64,000 bases of DNA from Amycolatopsis benzoatilytica AK 16/65. GTDB taxonomy: Bacteria > Actinomycetota > Actinomycetes > Mycobacteriales > Pseudonocardiaceae. Location of the stretch: positions 5,046,366-5,110,365 of the forward strand of contig NZ_KB912942.1 of assembly GCF_000383915.1 (NCBI RefSeq), written 5' to 3'. A model generated the notes under the pieces. The model was given only the letters and a program-made list of their open reading frames with translations, searched no databases and was not told where the DNA came from. This document shows positions 17,197-26,449 of the stretch, piece by piece. Within the stretch, counting starts at the first letter, position 1. Each line of letters opens with the position of its first letter. The translations under genes and the position numbers were made by a program.

Positions 17197-18192
17197 GTGA
17201 CTTCCCTGCCTGACGTGCCGCTGTCCGTGCTCGACCTGTCCCCCGTCTCCGCGGGGAAGGGGGTCGGCGAAGCGCTGCGCAACACCCTCGACCTCGCCCG
17301 CAACGCCGAACGGCTGGGCTACCACCGGTACTGGCTCGCCGAGCACCACAACATGCCAGGCATCGCCAGCTCGGCGACGGCGGTGCTGATCGGGCACGTC
17401 GCGGATGCCACCGAGACGATCCGGGTCGGCTCCGGCGGCATCATGCTGCCCAACCACGCGCCGCTCGTGGTGGCCGAGCAGTTCGGCACGCTGGAGGCGT
17501 TCCACCCGGGCCGGATCGACCTGGGCATCGGCCGCGCGCCGGGCACCGACCAGCGCACCGCGCTCGCGCTGCGCGGGCCGGGCGGGCTGTCCGCGGAGAA
17601 CTTCCCGGAGCACCTGATGGAGCTCATCTCCTATTTCGAACCGGACCCGGCGCGCGGCGTCAACGCGGTCACCGCGGAGGGCAACAAGCCGCCGGTGTGG
17701 CTGCTCGGCTCGTCCGGCTTCAGCGCGCAGCTGGCCGGCCGGCTGGGTCTGCCGTTCTCGTTCGCGCACCACTTCGCGGCCGAGAACACGCTGCCGGCGG
17801 TGCGGCTGTACCGGGAGAACTTCCAGCCGTCGGAAGTGCTTTCCGAGCCGTACGTGATGCTGGGCGTGCAGGTGATCGCCGCCGAGACCGACGAGCGCGC
17901 TCGATACCTCGCCGGGCCGAGCGGGCTGACCTTCCTCAGCCTGCGCCGCGGCCGCCCGATCGCGCTGCCGACGCCGGAGGACGCGGCCGAGTACCCGTAC
18001 ACCGAGATGGACCGGTCGTTCCTGGCCGAGCGGTTCGGGTCGAGCATCGTCGGCGGCCCGGAGACCGTTCGCAAGGGTCTGGACCAGCTGCTGGCCGACA
18101 CCGGCGCGAACGAGCTGATGATCACCACCATGGTCCACGGGCACGAGGACCGGGTGCGCTCCTACGAGATCGTCGCCGACCTCAAGCGCTGA
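17197..18192 (+). CDS. LLM class flavin-dependent oxidoreductase (MsnO8-like)
   Basis: 331 residues with a luciferase-like TIM barrel. [15 protein letters not shown] start, [31 protein letters not shown] and [10 protein letters not shown] are hallmarks of the MsnO8 subfamily of F420/FMN-linked monooxygenases. The GTG at 17197 was chosen because homology starts about there; no good ribosome site precedes it, although a GGAGGGAAGGG stretch lies 30 bases upstream, so the start may be off. The stop overlaps the next gene (TGATG). Substrate unknown. Confidence 0.87.
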   Translation: MTSLPDVPLSVLDLSPVSAGKGVGEALRNTLDLARNAERLGYHRYWLAEHHNMPGIASSATAVLIGHVADATETIRVGSGGIMLPNHAPLVVAEQFGTLEAFHPGRIDLGIGRAPGTDQRTALALRGPGGLSAENFPEHLMELISYFEPDPARGVNAVTAEGNKPPVWLLGSSGFSAQLAGRLGLPFSFAHHFAAENTLPAVRLYRENFQPSEVLSEPYVMLGVQVIAAETDERARYLAGPSGLTFLSLRRGRPIALPTPEDAAEYPYTEMDRSFLAERFGSSIVGGPETVRKGLDQLLADTGANELMITTMVHGHEDRVRSYEIVADLKR

Positions 18193-18995
18193 TGGAGACG
18201 TTCGCCTGGCGCGGGCAGCAGGTGCGGTGGTCCCGGCAGGGTTCGGGGCCACCGCTCGTGTTCTGCCACGGCACCCCGTGGTCGTCGAAGCTGTGGGCGC
18301 CGATCGCGGCGGCCTTCGCGCCGGACTTCACCGTCTACCTGTGGGATATGCCGGGTTACGGCAGTTCCACGATGGCCGAGGGCCAGGATGTCTCGTTGGC
18401 CGCGCAGGGCGAGACGTTCGCCGCGCTGCTGGACCACTGGGGCCTCGAAGAGCCCGACGTGGTGGCGCACGATTACGGCGGCGCGGTCAGCCTGCGGGCT
18501 TATCTGTTGCACGGCGCGGCCTACCGATCGCTGGCGCTGGTCGACGTCGTCGCGCTGGCGCCGTGGGGGTCGGAGTTCTTCCGCCTGGTCGCCGAAAACG
18601 CCTCTGTGTTCGCGGCCTTGCCGCCGAATCTGCACGAGGCGCTGGTCCGCGAGTACATCGCCGGCGCGGCATATCGTCCGCTGCCGGCGGAGGCGCACGA
18701 CCTGCTCGTGCGGCCGTGGCTCGGTCCGGCCGGGCAGGCGGCGTTCTACCGGCAGATCGCCCAAGCCGAGCAGCGCTACACCGACGAGATCGAGCCGCGG
18801 TACCGGGACGTCAGCCTGCCGACGCTGGTCGTGTGGGGTGCCGAGGACACCTGGATTCCAGTCGACCGCGCGCACCGGCTCGCCGGGATGATCCCGGGCG
18901 CCGGGCTGGAACTCGTCCCGTCCGCCGGGCATCTCGTCCAGCTCGACGCGCCGGAAGCGCTCACCGCGGCGCTGTACCGGTGGTTGGCGCGCTGA
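18192..18995 (+). CDS. Alpha/beta hydrolase with Asp nucleophile (epoxide hydrolase/dehalogenase type)
   Basis: 267 residues. HGTPWSS carries the oxyanion region, and the nucleophile elbow is HDYGGA with Asp94 where esterases have Ser, as in epoxide hydrolases and haloalkane dehalogenases. The acid is in WGAEDTWIP and the His in SAGHLVQLD. The start shares one base with the previous stop, so it is translationally coupled to the flavin oxidoreductase; the two may act on the same compound. Substrate cannot be told. Confidence 0.88.
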   Translation: METFAWRGQQVRWSRQGSGPPLVFCHGTPWSSKLWAPIAAAFAPDFTVYLWDMPGYGSSTMAEGQDVSLAAQGETFAALLDHWGLEEPDVVAHDYGGAVSLRAYLLHGAAYRSLALVDVVALAPWGSEFFRLVAENASVFAALPPNLHEALVREYIAGAAYRPLPAEAHDLLVRPWLGPAGQAAFYRQIAQAEQRYTDEIEPRYRDVSLPTLVVWGAEDTWIPVDRAHRLAGMIPGAGLELVPSAGHLVQLDAPEALTAALYRWLAR

Positions 18996-19250
18996 TCAGG
19001 TCGATCAGCCGTTCCGGGGCGCGCAGCGGCAGGTAATCGCCGGCCCTGGGCACGATCTCCAGTCGTGCGCCGGGTGACCCGCGCGAGGTGGCCGACGGCG
19101 TCTTCCGCCGTGCTGAGCCCGACCAGCCCAGCCTGCTCGATGCCGAAGCGGTCGAGCACCGCGAGCAGTTCGTCCTCATACCGGAACGGCGCGGAAGGCG
19201 GCCACCGTCGGCGGGAAAGTACTCGATCGCCGTGCCGCCGGTCTCGCCAG
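18985..19250 (-). pseudogene. Alpha/beta hydrolase remnant, internally deleted and frameshifted
   Basis: On the minus strand one frame reads FRYEDELLAVLDRFGIEQ and AGLVGLS, like the helix and strand before the nucleophile elbow of alpha/beta hydrolases. A second frame, joined near 19075, reads GARLEIVPRAGDYLPLRAP and ERLIDLI, like the His-containing C-terminus (with Asp in place of His). The nucleophile, cap domain and acid region are missing. The tail runs into the 3' end of the convergent hydrolase gene. It looks like a decayed gene, recognised only by these motif fragments. Confidence 0.55.
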
Positions 19251-19426
19251 CCCGGCCGCCCACAATGGACCGAAGCGCCGAATGCACCGCCCCGGAAAAT
19301 TATTCGCGCAGTTCGACAAGCGCATTCCGCACACTTGTCAGAACCGTACAAGAATTTCGGTTTTACCAGGCCGTGACCGGTCCCGGAGTGCCAAGTTCTT
19401 GTCTGCGGGCAGGGCTCTCGTTAGCG

Positions 19427-19438
19427 TACTGATCAGTA
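19427..19438. promoter_or_regulatory. Perfect palindrome TACTGATCAGTA, candidate operator upstream of mce operon
   Basis: A 12-bp perfect palindrome 124 bases before the first YrbE start, in a locally AT-richer stretch (about 19280-19445). Its size and symmetry fit a TetR-type operator, a regulator class known to control mce operons. No TetR gene is in the window, so the cognate regulator is not identified. The 19250-19561 interval has no other gene that I can see. Confidence 0.4.
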
Positions 19439-19561
19439 ATCAAACCGCACGGTAACCCCGGACACGCTTTCTCCCGGACGCGCACCGCCATTCGGAGCAA
19501 CCGGAACGACGGCGTTCGACGGGTATTCCGCCGTGTCCGAAAATAGCGGGGAGGGCAGGCG

Positions 19562-20335
19562 ATGGCGATTCCCGGTGCCGCGGCGCTGCGCCAGACCGGC
19601 CGGCTTTACGCGCTGGGACTCGACGTCGTCCGGCTGGCCTTCCGCCGCCCGTTCCAGTTCCGCGAACTCGTGCAGCAGTTCTGGTTCATCGCGAGCGTCT
19701 CGATCCTGCCGACCGCGCTGGTGTCCATCCCGTTCGGCGCGGTGATCGCGCTGCACATCGGCTCGCTGACCACTCAGATCGGCGCGCAGTCGTTCACCGG
19801 CGCGGCGAGCGTGCTGGCGATCATCCAGCAGGCCAGCCCGATCGTCACCGCGCTGCTCATCGCCGGGGCGGGCGGCAGCGCGATGTGCGCCGACCTCGGT
19901 TCGCGCACCATCCGCGAGGAAATCGACGCGATGGAGGTGCTGGGCGTTTCGCCGATCCAGCGGCTGATCGTGCCTCGGGTGCTGGCCGCGATGGGCGTTT
20001 CGGTGTTCCTGAACGGCATGGTCAGCGTGGTCGGCGTCCTCGGCGGCTATTTCTTCAACGTGATCATGCAGGGCGGCACGCCGGGCGCGTACCTGGCGAG
20101 CTTCTCCGCGCTGGCGCAACTGCCCGACCTGTGGATCAGCGAAATCAAGGCGCTGCTGTTCGGCTTCGTCGCCGCGGTCGTCGCGTCGTACCGGGGCCTC
20201 AACCCGCGCGGCGGGCCGAAGGGCGTCGGCGACGCGGTGAACCAGTCCGTCGTCATCACCTTCCTGCTGCTGTTCGTGCTGAACCTGATCCTCACCACGG
20301 TCTACCTCCAGCTCGTGCCGCCGAAGGGAAGCTGA
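19562..20335 (+). CDS. yrbEA: YrbE (MlaE) permease subunit A of the mce operon
   Basis: 257-residue inner-membrane permease of an Mce lipid transporter. It shows the MlaE core: FRELVQQFWFIASVSILPT, the coupling-helix sequence EIDAMEVLGVSPIQRLIVPR and about five hydrophobic helices. It starts with ATG 11 bases after GGGGAGGGC and overlaps the next gene by one base. It should pair with the second YrbE and an ATPase (MlaF/Mkl type) that is not encoded in this operon. Confidence 0.95.
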   Translation: MAIPGAAALRQTGRLYALGLDVVRLAFRRPFQFRELVQQFWFIASVSILPTALVSIPFGAVIALHIGSLTTQIGAQSFTGAASVLAIIQQASPIVTALLIAGAGGSAMCADLGSRTIREEIDAMEVLGVSPIQRLIVPRVLAAMGVSVFLNGMVSVVGVLGGYFFNVIMQGGTPGAYLASFSALAQLPDLWISEIKALLFGFVAAVVASYRGLNPRGGPKGVGDAVNQSVVITFLLLFVLNLILTTVYLQLVPPKGS

Positions 20336-21177
20336 TGGCCACCCGGACCCCCGCCCGGCTGCTCGACGCCGTCGACCGCAGGCTCGGCTTCCTCGACACC
20401 CTCGGCGACCAGATCCTGTTCTTCCTGCGCGCGCTCGGCTGGGCGCCGCGCGCACTGCGCCGGTACCTGCGGGAAATCGTCCGGCTGCTGGCCGAGGTGA
20501 GCTTCGGCAGCGGCGCGCTGGCGGTGATCGGCGGGACGATCGGCGTGATGGTCGGGATGACCGTCGCGACCGGCACCGTGGTCGGGTTGCAGGGCTACTC
20601 GGCGCTGAACCAGGTCGGCACGTCCGCGTTCGCCGGGTTCATCTCGGCGTACTTCAACACCCGGGAGATCGCGCCGCTGGTGGCCGGGCTGGCCCTGTCG
20701 GCGACGGTCGGCTGCGGCTTCACCGCGCAACTGGGCGCGATGCGGATTTCCGAGGAAATCGACGCGCTGGAAGTGATGGGCATCCCGAGCGTGCCGTACC
20801 TGGTGACCACGCGGGTGATCGCCGGATTCGTCGCGGTGATCCCGCTGTACGCGGTGGGCCTGCTCTCGTCGTATCTCGCGTCCCGGCAGATCACCGTCTG
20901 GGGATTCGGCCAGTCCGCGGGCACCTACGACCATTACTTCCTGCTGTTCCTGCCGCCCGGCGATGTGCTCTGGTCGTTCGGAAAGGTGCTGGTGTTCAGC
21001 GTCGTGGTGGTGCTCGCGCACTGCTACTACGGGTTCCGTGCCAGCGGCGGGCCGGCCGGCGTCGGCGTCGCGGTCGGCCGCGCGGTACGGACCGCCATTG
21101 TCGCGATCAGCGTCCTGGACTTCTTCCTGAGCCTGGCGATCTGGGGCGCGACGACGACCGTGCAGGTGGCCGGATGA
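20335..21177 (+). CDS. yrbEB: YrbE (MlaE) permease subunit B of the mce operon
   Basis: 280 residues. Second MlaE-family permease, with GTSAFAGFISAYFNTREIAP, the coupling motif EIDALEVMGIPSVPYLVTTR and multiple hydrophobic helices. Together with YrbEA it forms the channel base on which the Mce hexamer stands. It overlaps mceA by four bases (ATGA), so translation of the operon is coupled from gene to gene. Confidence 0.95.
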   Translation: MATRTPARLLDAVDRRLGFLDTLGDQILFFLRALGWAPRALRRYLREIVRLLAEVSFGSGALAVIGGTIGVMVGMTVATGTVVGLQGYSALNQVGTSAFAGFISAYFNTREIAPLVAGLALSATVGCGFTAQLGAMRISEEIDALEVMGIPSVPYLVTTRVIAGFVAVIPLYAVGLLSSYLASRQITVWGFGQSAGTYDHYFLLFLPPGDVLWSFGKVLVFSVVVVLAHCYYGFRASGGPAGVGVAVGRAVRTAIVAISVLDFFLSLAIWGATTTVQVAG

Positions 21178-22418
21178 GCCGACGGCTGCAGAAGACCAAA
21201 GTCCGCGTCGCCGGAGTGTTGTTCCTGGCCGCGTTGTCCGCGTTCGTCCTCTTCACCGTGAAGGTCTACGACAAGGACTTCACCACCGCCGTGCCGGTGA
21301 CGCTCAAGGCGGACCGGGTCGGCAACCAGCTGCGAGCCGGCGGTCAGGTAAAGGCGCGCGGCGTGGTGGTCGGCGAGGTCCGCGGCGTACGCGCGGTGCC
21401 CGGCGGTGCGGAGATCGCGCTGGCGCTGGAGCCGGACAAGGTGCGGTGGCTGCCGGAGAACGTGTCCGCGTTGCTGGTGCCCAAAACCCTCTTCGGCGAA
21501 CGGTACGTGCAACTGTCCATTCCGGACGCCGATCGAGCGCGCCCGCTGCGCCCCGGCGACGTGATTTCCCAAGACCGCTCGGCGAACGCGATCGAGCTGG
21601 AACGGGTCTTCGACAACCTGCTGCCGGTGCTGAAAGCCGTGCAGCCGCAAAAACTGGCGACCACGCTCACCGCCGTCGCCACCGCGTTGCAGGGCCGGGG
21701 CGAACAACTCGGGCAGACCTTGGCCACCGCGGCGGACTACCTGCGGAAGTTCAACCCGAACCTGCCGCGGCTGGACCGGAACGTCCGCGATCTCGCGACG
21801 GTGACCCGGCTGTACGGCGACATCGCGCCTGATCTGCTGAACGCGCTCACCGATTCGGCAGTCCCCCTGGGCACCGTCAACGCGAAGCGCACCGACCTCG
21901 GCTCGCTGTACCAACAGGTCACAACGTCGTCGCAGGATCTCACCGCCTTCCTTCGGCAGAACGGCGACAACCTCATCGCGCTGTCCGCGGACAGCCGCCG
22001 CCCGCTGGAGATCGGCGCGAAGTACTCCCCCAGCTTCCCGTGCACCCTGCAGGCGCTGACCGACCTGAAGCCGAGCATGGACAAGGTCCTCGGTGCGGGC
22101 ACGAAGGAGCCGGGGCTGCACGTCGAGATCACCGTGTCGCAGCCGCGCGGGAAATACATTCCCGGCAAGGACGCGCCTGCCTACACCGAGAAGAGCGGGC
22201 CGAGGTGCTACCCGAGCGGGGTGGTCCCGAACGCCGGAACACCGGCGGTGGCGCCTTCGGCCAAGGGCGACCTCGGCATCGCGAATTCCCCGCAGGAGCA
22301 GCAGTTCCTGGCTCCGCTGATCGCGCCTGCCCTCGGACTCGCGACGTCCGACGTGCCCACCTGGAGCAGTGTGCTCGTCGGCCCGCTCTACCGCGGAACG
22401 GAGGTGACGGCGAAGTGA
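21174..22418 (+). CDS. mceA: MCE family protein, MceA position
   Basis: 414 residues. One N-terminal transmembrane helix (about 12-30), an MCE/MlaD domain (about 36-120, with RAGGQVKARGVVVGEV and LFGERYVQL), then a long helical region (about 135-290) that builds the lipid tunnel, and a Cys-containing C-terminal part (CTLQALTDL, CYPSG). It is the first of six Mce subunits expected to form a hetero-hexamer across the cell wall. Confidence 0.94.
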   Translation: MSRRLQKTKVRVAGVLFLAALSAFVLFTVKVYDKDFTTAVPVTLKADRVGNQLRAGGQVKARGVVVGEVRGVRAVPGGAEIALALEPDKVRWLPENVSALLVPKTLFGERYVQLSIPDADRARPLRPGDVISQDRSANAIELERVFDNLLPVLKAVQPQKLATTLTAVATALQGRGEQLGQTLATAADYLRKFNPNLPRLDRNVRDLATVTRLYGDIAPDLLNALTDSAVPLGTVNAKRTDLGSLYQQVTTSSQDLTAFLRQNGDNLIALSADSRRPLEIGAKYSPSFPCTLQALTDLKPSMDKVLGAGTKEPGLHVEITVSQPRGKYIPGKDAPAYTEKSGPRCYPSGVVPNAGTPAVAPSAKGDLGIANSPQEQQFLAPLIAPALGLATSDVPTWSSVLVGPLYRGTEVTAK

Positions 22419-23419
22419 GGAACCTGGCCGCTCCCCTGGTCAAAAGCCTGCTCTTCATCCTCGTGACCGCACTCGCGACGGTCGTGCTCGCCTTCTCGAT
22501 CACCGGCGGTTCGGTCGGCGGCGGCCAGCGGTACGGCGCGACCTTCACCGACGCCACCTCACTCAACGTCGGCGACGACGTGCGGATCTCCGGGGTGAAA
22601 GTCGGCCAGATCGAAAGCCTGGACGTGGTGGGCCACAACCGTGCGCACGTCGAGTTCTCCCTGGAGGAAGGCCGGACCGTGCCCGCCGACGTGCTGGCGG
22701 TGCTCAAGTACCGCAACATGGTCGGGCAGCGCTATCTGGCGCTGGAACGAGGCAGCGGCACCGGCACCGGCGTGCTGCCGCCCGGCGGCGAAATCCCGCT
22801 CGACCGCACCACCCCCGCACTCGACCTGACTGAGCTGTTCAACGGCTTCAAGCCGCTGTTCCAGGCGCTGTCGCCGAAGGACGTCAACAACCTGTCCGGC
22901 GAGATCGTCCAGGTGCTGCAGGGCGAAGGCGGCACGGTGACCGAACTGCTCGCGCACACCGGGTCGCTCACCAGCACGCTGGCCGACCGCGACCGGGTGA
23001 TCGGCCAGGTGATCGGCAACCTGAACTCGGTGCTGAAGACCGTGAACGGCAAGGGAGACGCGCTCGCCACCCTGGTGTCCACGCTCCGGCAACTGGTGTC
23101 CGGCCTGGCCGGCGACCGCACCGCGATCGGCGACGCGGTGTCCGGGCTGGCCGAGCTGACCCAGTCCACGTCCGGCCTGCTCACCGAGATCCGGCCCGGG
23201 CTGAAGGACAGCATCGCCGGGCTGGACCGGCTGTCGCAGAACCTGAACGAGGGGAAGGCCGACGTGGACCGGTTCCTGACCACGCTGCCGGAGAAGATGA
23301 ACGGCATCGGCCGGATCGGCTCGTACGGCTCGTGGATGAACTTCTACCTGTGCAGTTCGACGCTGCGGTCCTCGCCGCCGCGCGGGGTCCCGGCGACCGC
23401 GGCGAGGTGCGGCGCGTGA
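22415..23419 (+). CDS. mceB: MCE family protein, MceB position
   Basis: 334 residues. N-terminal hydrophobic helix (9-29), MCE domain with DDVRISGVKVGQIESLDV and NMVGQRYLALERG, followed by a coiled-coil/helical segment rich in Leu/Asp/Thr repeats and ending with YGSWMNFYLC, a conserved Mce motif. The GTG start at 22415 overlaps the mceA stop by four bases (GTGA). Confidence 0.94.
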   Translation: MRNLAAPLVKSLLFILVTALATVVLAFSITGGSVGGGQRYGATFTDATSLNVGDDVRISGVKVGQIESLDVVGHNRAHVEFSLEEGRTVPADVLAVLKYRNMVGQRYLALERGSGTGTGVLPPGGEIPLDRTTPALDLTELFNGFKPLFQALSPKDVNNLSGEIVQVLQGEGGTVTELLAHTGSLTSTLADRDRVIGQVIGNLNSVLKTVNGKGDALATLVSTLRQLVSGLAGDRTAIGDAVSGLAELTQSTSGLLTEIRPGLKDSIAGLDRLSQNLNEGKADVDRFLTTLPEKMNGIGRIGSYGSWMNFYLCSSTLRSSPPRGVPATAARCGA

Positions 23420-24399
23420 AATCGTTCCGGGAGCGCAACCCGCTCGTGCTGGGGGTCATCGGCAGCGTCGCGCTGGCAGCGGTGCTCACCGGCACGCTGA
23501 ACTACCGCAACCTGCCGTTCCTCGGCGGCACCGGCTACCAGGCCGAGTTCACCGAGGCAGCCGGATTGCAGGCGGACGACGAGGTGCGGATCGCCGGGAT
23601 CAAGGTCGGCGAGGTGTCCCGGGTGGACCTGGACGACGACCACGTGCTGGTCAGCTTCCGGGTCAAGGACGCCTGGGTGGGCGACCAGACCTCGGCGCAG
23701 ATCAAGATCAAGACGCTGCTGGGCCGGAAATTCCTGGCACTCGACCCGGCCGGCCGCGGCGAGCAAGACCCGGGCCGGCCGATCCCGCGCAGCCGCACGG
23801 TGACCCCGTACGACGTGACGGACGCGTTCAACGGCCTCGCCGACACCGTGGGCGCGATCGACACCAACCAGCTCGCGGCCAGCTTCTCCACGATCAGCGA
23901 CACCTTCCGCAACTCGCCGCAGCATGTCCGGACGGCGCTCGACGGGCTCAGCGCGCTGTCGAAAACGGTGTCCTCGCGGGACCGCGAAATCGCTGAACTG
24001 CTGGCCAACGCCCGCAAACTGACCACCACGGTCGCCAATTCGAACGACGACTTCGAAAAGCTCGTCAACGACGGAAACCTGCTGCTCACCGAACTCGACC
24101 GGCGCAAGGACTCGATCCACGAGCTGCTCGTCGGCGCACAGGCGCTGGCCAAGCAGCTGTCCGGTCTCGTGACGGACAACACCGCGCAGCTCGCTCCCGC
24201 ACTGCGGCAGCTCGACCAAGTAACCGACTTGCTGCAACGGCAGGACCGAAACCTCGCCAAGAGCCTCCAGCTGGCCGGACCGTACTTCCGCGTGGTGAAC
24301 AACACCGCGGGCAACGGCCGCTGGATCGACACCTACCTGTGCGGCCTGATCCCGGAAAACCGCGATCCGTGCACACCGCCGCTGGGAGGCGCGAAATGA
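23416..24399 (+). CDS. mceC: MCE family protein, MceC position
   Basis: 327 residues with an N-terminal anchor (9-28), MCE domain (ADDEVRIAGIKVGEVSRVDL, TLLGRKFLAL) and a helical tunnel region ending in WIDTYLCGLIPENRDPC, where the two Cys may form a disulfide. The GTG at 23416 overlaps the previous stop (GTGA). It is one of six subunits of the lipid-import assembly. Confidence 0.94.
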   Translation: MKSFRERNPLVLGVIGSVALAAVLTGTLNYRNLPFLGGTGYQAEFTEAAGLQADDEVRIAGIKVGEVSRVDLDDDHVLVSFRVKDAWVGDQTSAQIKIKTLLGRKFLALDPAGRGEQDPGRPIPRSRTVTPYDVTDAFNGLADTVGAIDTNQLAASFSTISDTFRNSPQHVRTALDGLSALSKTVSSRDREIAELLANARKLTTTVANSNDDFEKLVNDGNLLLTELDRRKDSIHELLVGAQALAKQLSGLVTDNTAQLAPALRQLDQVTDLLQRQDRNLAKSLQLAGPYFRVVNNTAGNGRWIDTYLCGLIPENRDPCTPPLGGAK

Positions 24400-25400
24400 C
24401 CGCCAGCACTCGGGCAGGCCGGTTGGTCGCCTTCGCCTTGGTACTGGCGCTGGTGATCTGCGGCGTCTTGTGGTGGGTGTTCTCCGGCTCCGGCCGGTAC
24501 CGCGTCACGGCGTACTTTTCGCAGGCCGTCGGTGTCTACAGCGGATCCGACGTGCGAGTGCTCGGCGTGAAAGTCGGCGAGGTCACCGCGGTCGTACCGC
24601 AGGGCGACCAGGTCCGAGTCGACTTGTCGGTAGACCCGCATGTCGCGGTCGCCGCCGACACGACCGCGCTGGTAGTCGCGCCCAGCGTGGTCGCGGACCG
24701 CTACGTCCAGCTGGGCAAACTCGCCCGCACCGGGCCCCGGCTGAGCGACGGCGCGGTGATCGGCCGGGACCGCACCGGCACTCCGGTCGAGCTGGACCAG
24801 CTGTACGCCAGCTTGGACACGCTGAGCAAAGCGCTCGGCCCGAACGGCGCGAACGCCGACGGCGCACTGTCCGACCTCCTGCGCACCGGCGCGGCGAACC
24901 TGAACGGCAACGGCAAGGCCTTCAACACCTCGGTCCGCGACTTCGCCCAGCTCGCGCGCACCCTGGCGGGCAACTCCTCGGACCTGTTCGGCACCGTCGA
25001 CGAGCTGCAGAAGTTCACCACCATGCTCGCCACGAACGATCACCAGGTCGGCGAGGTGAACCAGCAGCTGGCCAAGGTGTCCGGCACGCTCGCGGCGAAT
25101 CGCGGCGAACTGTCCGAGGCGCTGCGCTCGCTTGGCACCGCGCTCGCCTCGGTGCAAGCATTCCTCCGGGACAACCGGGCGTCCATCAAGTCCAATGTGG
25201 ACAAGCTGGCCGGGACGACCCGGACGCTCGTCGACCAGCGCGCCTCGCTGGCCGAAGCGCTGGACGTCGCACCGCTGGCCGTGCAGAACGTCCAGAACTC
25301 CTTCGACCCGGCCACCGGACGCCTGCAGGGCCGTTCCGACCTGCTCGACTACTTCCCGCTGCCCGCCTCGGCCGTGGCGGCCACCGGAGGCGGCCGATGA
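24396..25400 (+). CDS. mceD: MCE family protein, MceD position
   Basis: 334 residues. N-terminal hydrophobic helix (11-29), MCE domain (GSDVRVLGVKVGEVTAV, VADRYVQLGKL) and a helical region with Asn/Gly-rich turns (NLNGNGKAFN). The C-terminal tail is short and lacks the Pro-rich extension seen in some MceD proteins. The start ATG overlaps the mceC stop by four bases (ATGA). Confidence 0.94.
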   Translation: MTASTRAGRLVAFALVLALVICGVLWWVFSGSGRYRVTAYFSQAVGVYSGSDVRVLGVKVGEVTAVVPQGDQVRVDLSVDPHVAVAADTTALVVAPSVVADRYVQLGKLARTGPRLSDGAVIGRDRTGTPVELDQLYASLDTLSKALGPNGANADGALSDLLRTGAANLNGNGKAFNTSVRDFAQLARTLAGNSSDLFGTVDELQKFTTMLATNDHQVGEVNQQLAKVSGTLAANRGELSEALRSLGTALASVQAFLRDNRASIKSNVDKLAGTTRTLVDQRASLAEALDVAPLAVQNVQNSFDPATGRLQGRSDLLDYFPLPASAVAATGGGR

Positions 25401-26449
25401 AAGCGCGACGGACGATCCTGGCGTTGACCCTGTCCGTGCTGGCCGGCTGCGCGGCACCGAGCGGCTTCCACGGCGTGTACGACCTGCCGCTGCCCGGCGG
25501 TGCCGACCTCGGCTCGCATCCCTACCAGGTCACCGTGCAGTTCGCGGACGTCCTCGACCTGGTTCCGCAGGCCGCGGTCAAGGTGGACGACGTCCCGGTC
25601 GGCCGGGTGCAGTCGATCCGGCTGGGCAAAGACGGCTGGACCGCCGAAACCGTGCTGGCGGTGAACGGCGACGTACGCCTGCCGGCGAACGCGGTCGCGC
25701 GGCTGCGGCAGTCTTCGCTGCTGGGCGAGAAATTCGTCGAACTCGCACCGCCGGACGGCCCCGCGTCCGGGCAGCTCGGCGCGGACGCGGTGATCCCGGT
25801 GTCGCGGACCAACCGCAACCCGGAGTTCGAGGAAATCTTCGGCGCGCTGTCGCTGCTGCTCAACGGCGGCGGCATCGGCCAGCTGCAGACGATCAACAAG
25901 GAACTGTCGAAGGCGATGGACGGCAACGAAGAGGAGATCCGCAGCTTCCTCCGCGGCGTCGACGACCTGATGTCCAATCTGGACACGCACCGCAAGGACA
26001 TCACCGATGCGCTGGACGGGCTCGACCGGCTGTCGTCCTCGCTGGCGGATCGGAACAAGCAGATCGCCGACGCCCTCACCGACCTGACTCCCGGTTTGAA
26101 AACCCTCACCGACCAGCGCCCGCAGCTGGTGACCATGCTGCAGTCGATGGACCAGCTGTCCGGGGTGGCCACCAACGTCGCGAACAAGAGCCGCGACGAC
26201 CTGGCCGCCGACCTCCGTGCGCTGGCGCCGATCCTGCACCGGCTCGCCGACGCCGGGTCGAATCTGCCCAAGGCGCTGGAGATCCTGCCGACGTTCCCGT
26301 TCACCGACCCCGTGCTGGACGCGCTCAAGGGCGACTACTTGAACGTCTACGCGACGTTGCTGCCCGGTGCCGACGTCCAGCTCCCGCCGCCCGGACAAGG
26401 CGTGCCCCCGGGCTTGCCGGCCCTGCTGCTGCCGTCCGGAGGCAACTGA
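25397..26449 (+). CDS. mceE: MCE family lipoprotein, MceE position
   Basis: 350 residues. The signal peptide ends in the lipobox LAGC (Cys at residue 18), so it should be lipid-anchored like MceE/LprK of mycobacteria instead of having a transmembrane helix. The MCE domain has AAVKVDDVPVGRVQSI and SLLGEKFVELAPP. A helical stretch and a Pro-rich C-terminus (LPPPGQGVPPGLP) follow. Overlaps mceD and mceF by four bases and one base. Confidence 0.95.
   Translation: MKARRTILALTLSVLAGCAAPSGFHGVYDLPLPGGADLGSHPYQVTVQFADVLDLVPQAAVKVDDVPVGRVQSIRLGKDGWTAETVLAVNGDVRLPANAVARLRQSSLLGEKFVELAPPDGPASGQLGADAVIPVSRTNRNPEFEEIFGALSLLLNGGGIGQLQTINKELSKAMDGNEEEIRSFLRGVDDLMSNLDTHRKDITDALDGLDRLSSSLADRNKQIADALTDLTPGLKTLTDQRPQLVTMLQSMDQLSGVATNVANKSRDDLAADLRALAPILHRLADAGSNLPKALEILPTFPFTDPVLDALKGDYLNVYATLLPGADVQLPPPGQGVPPGLPALLLPSGGN

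Noticed and set aside
20302..21021. Long minus-strand open frames opposite the mce operon (also 25349-26398 and 26347-27546)
   Set aside because: High-GC antisense shadows: His/Arg/Gly-rich translations with no domain, opposite clearly conserved genes.
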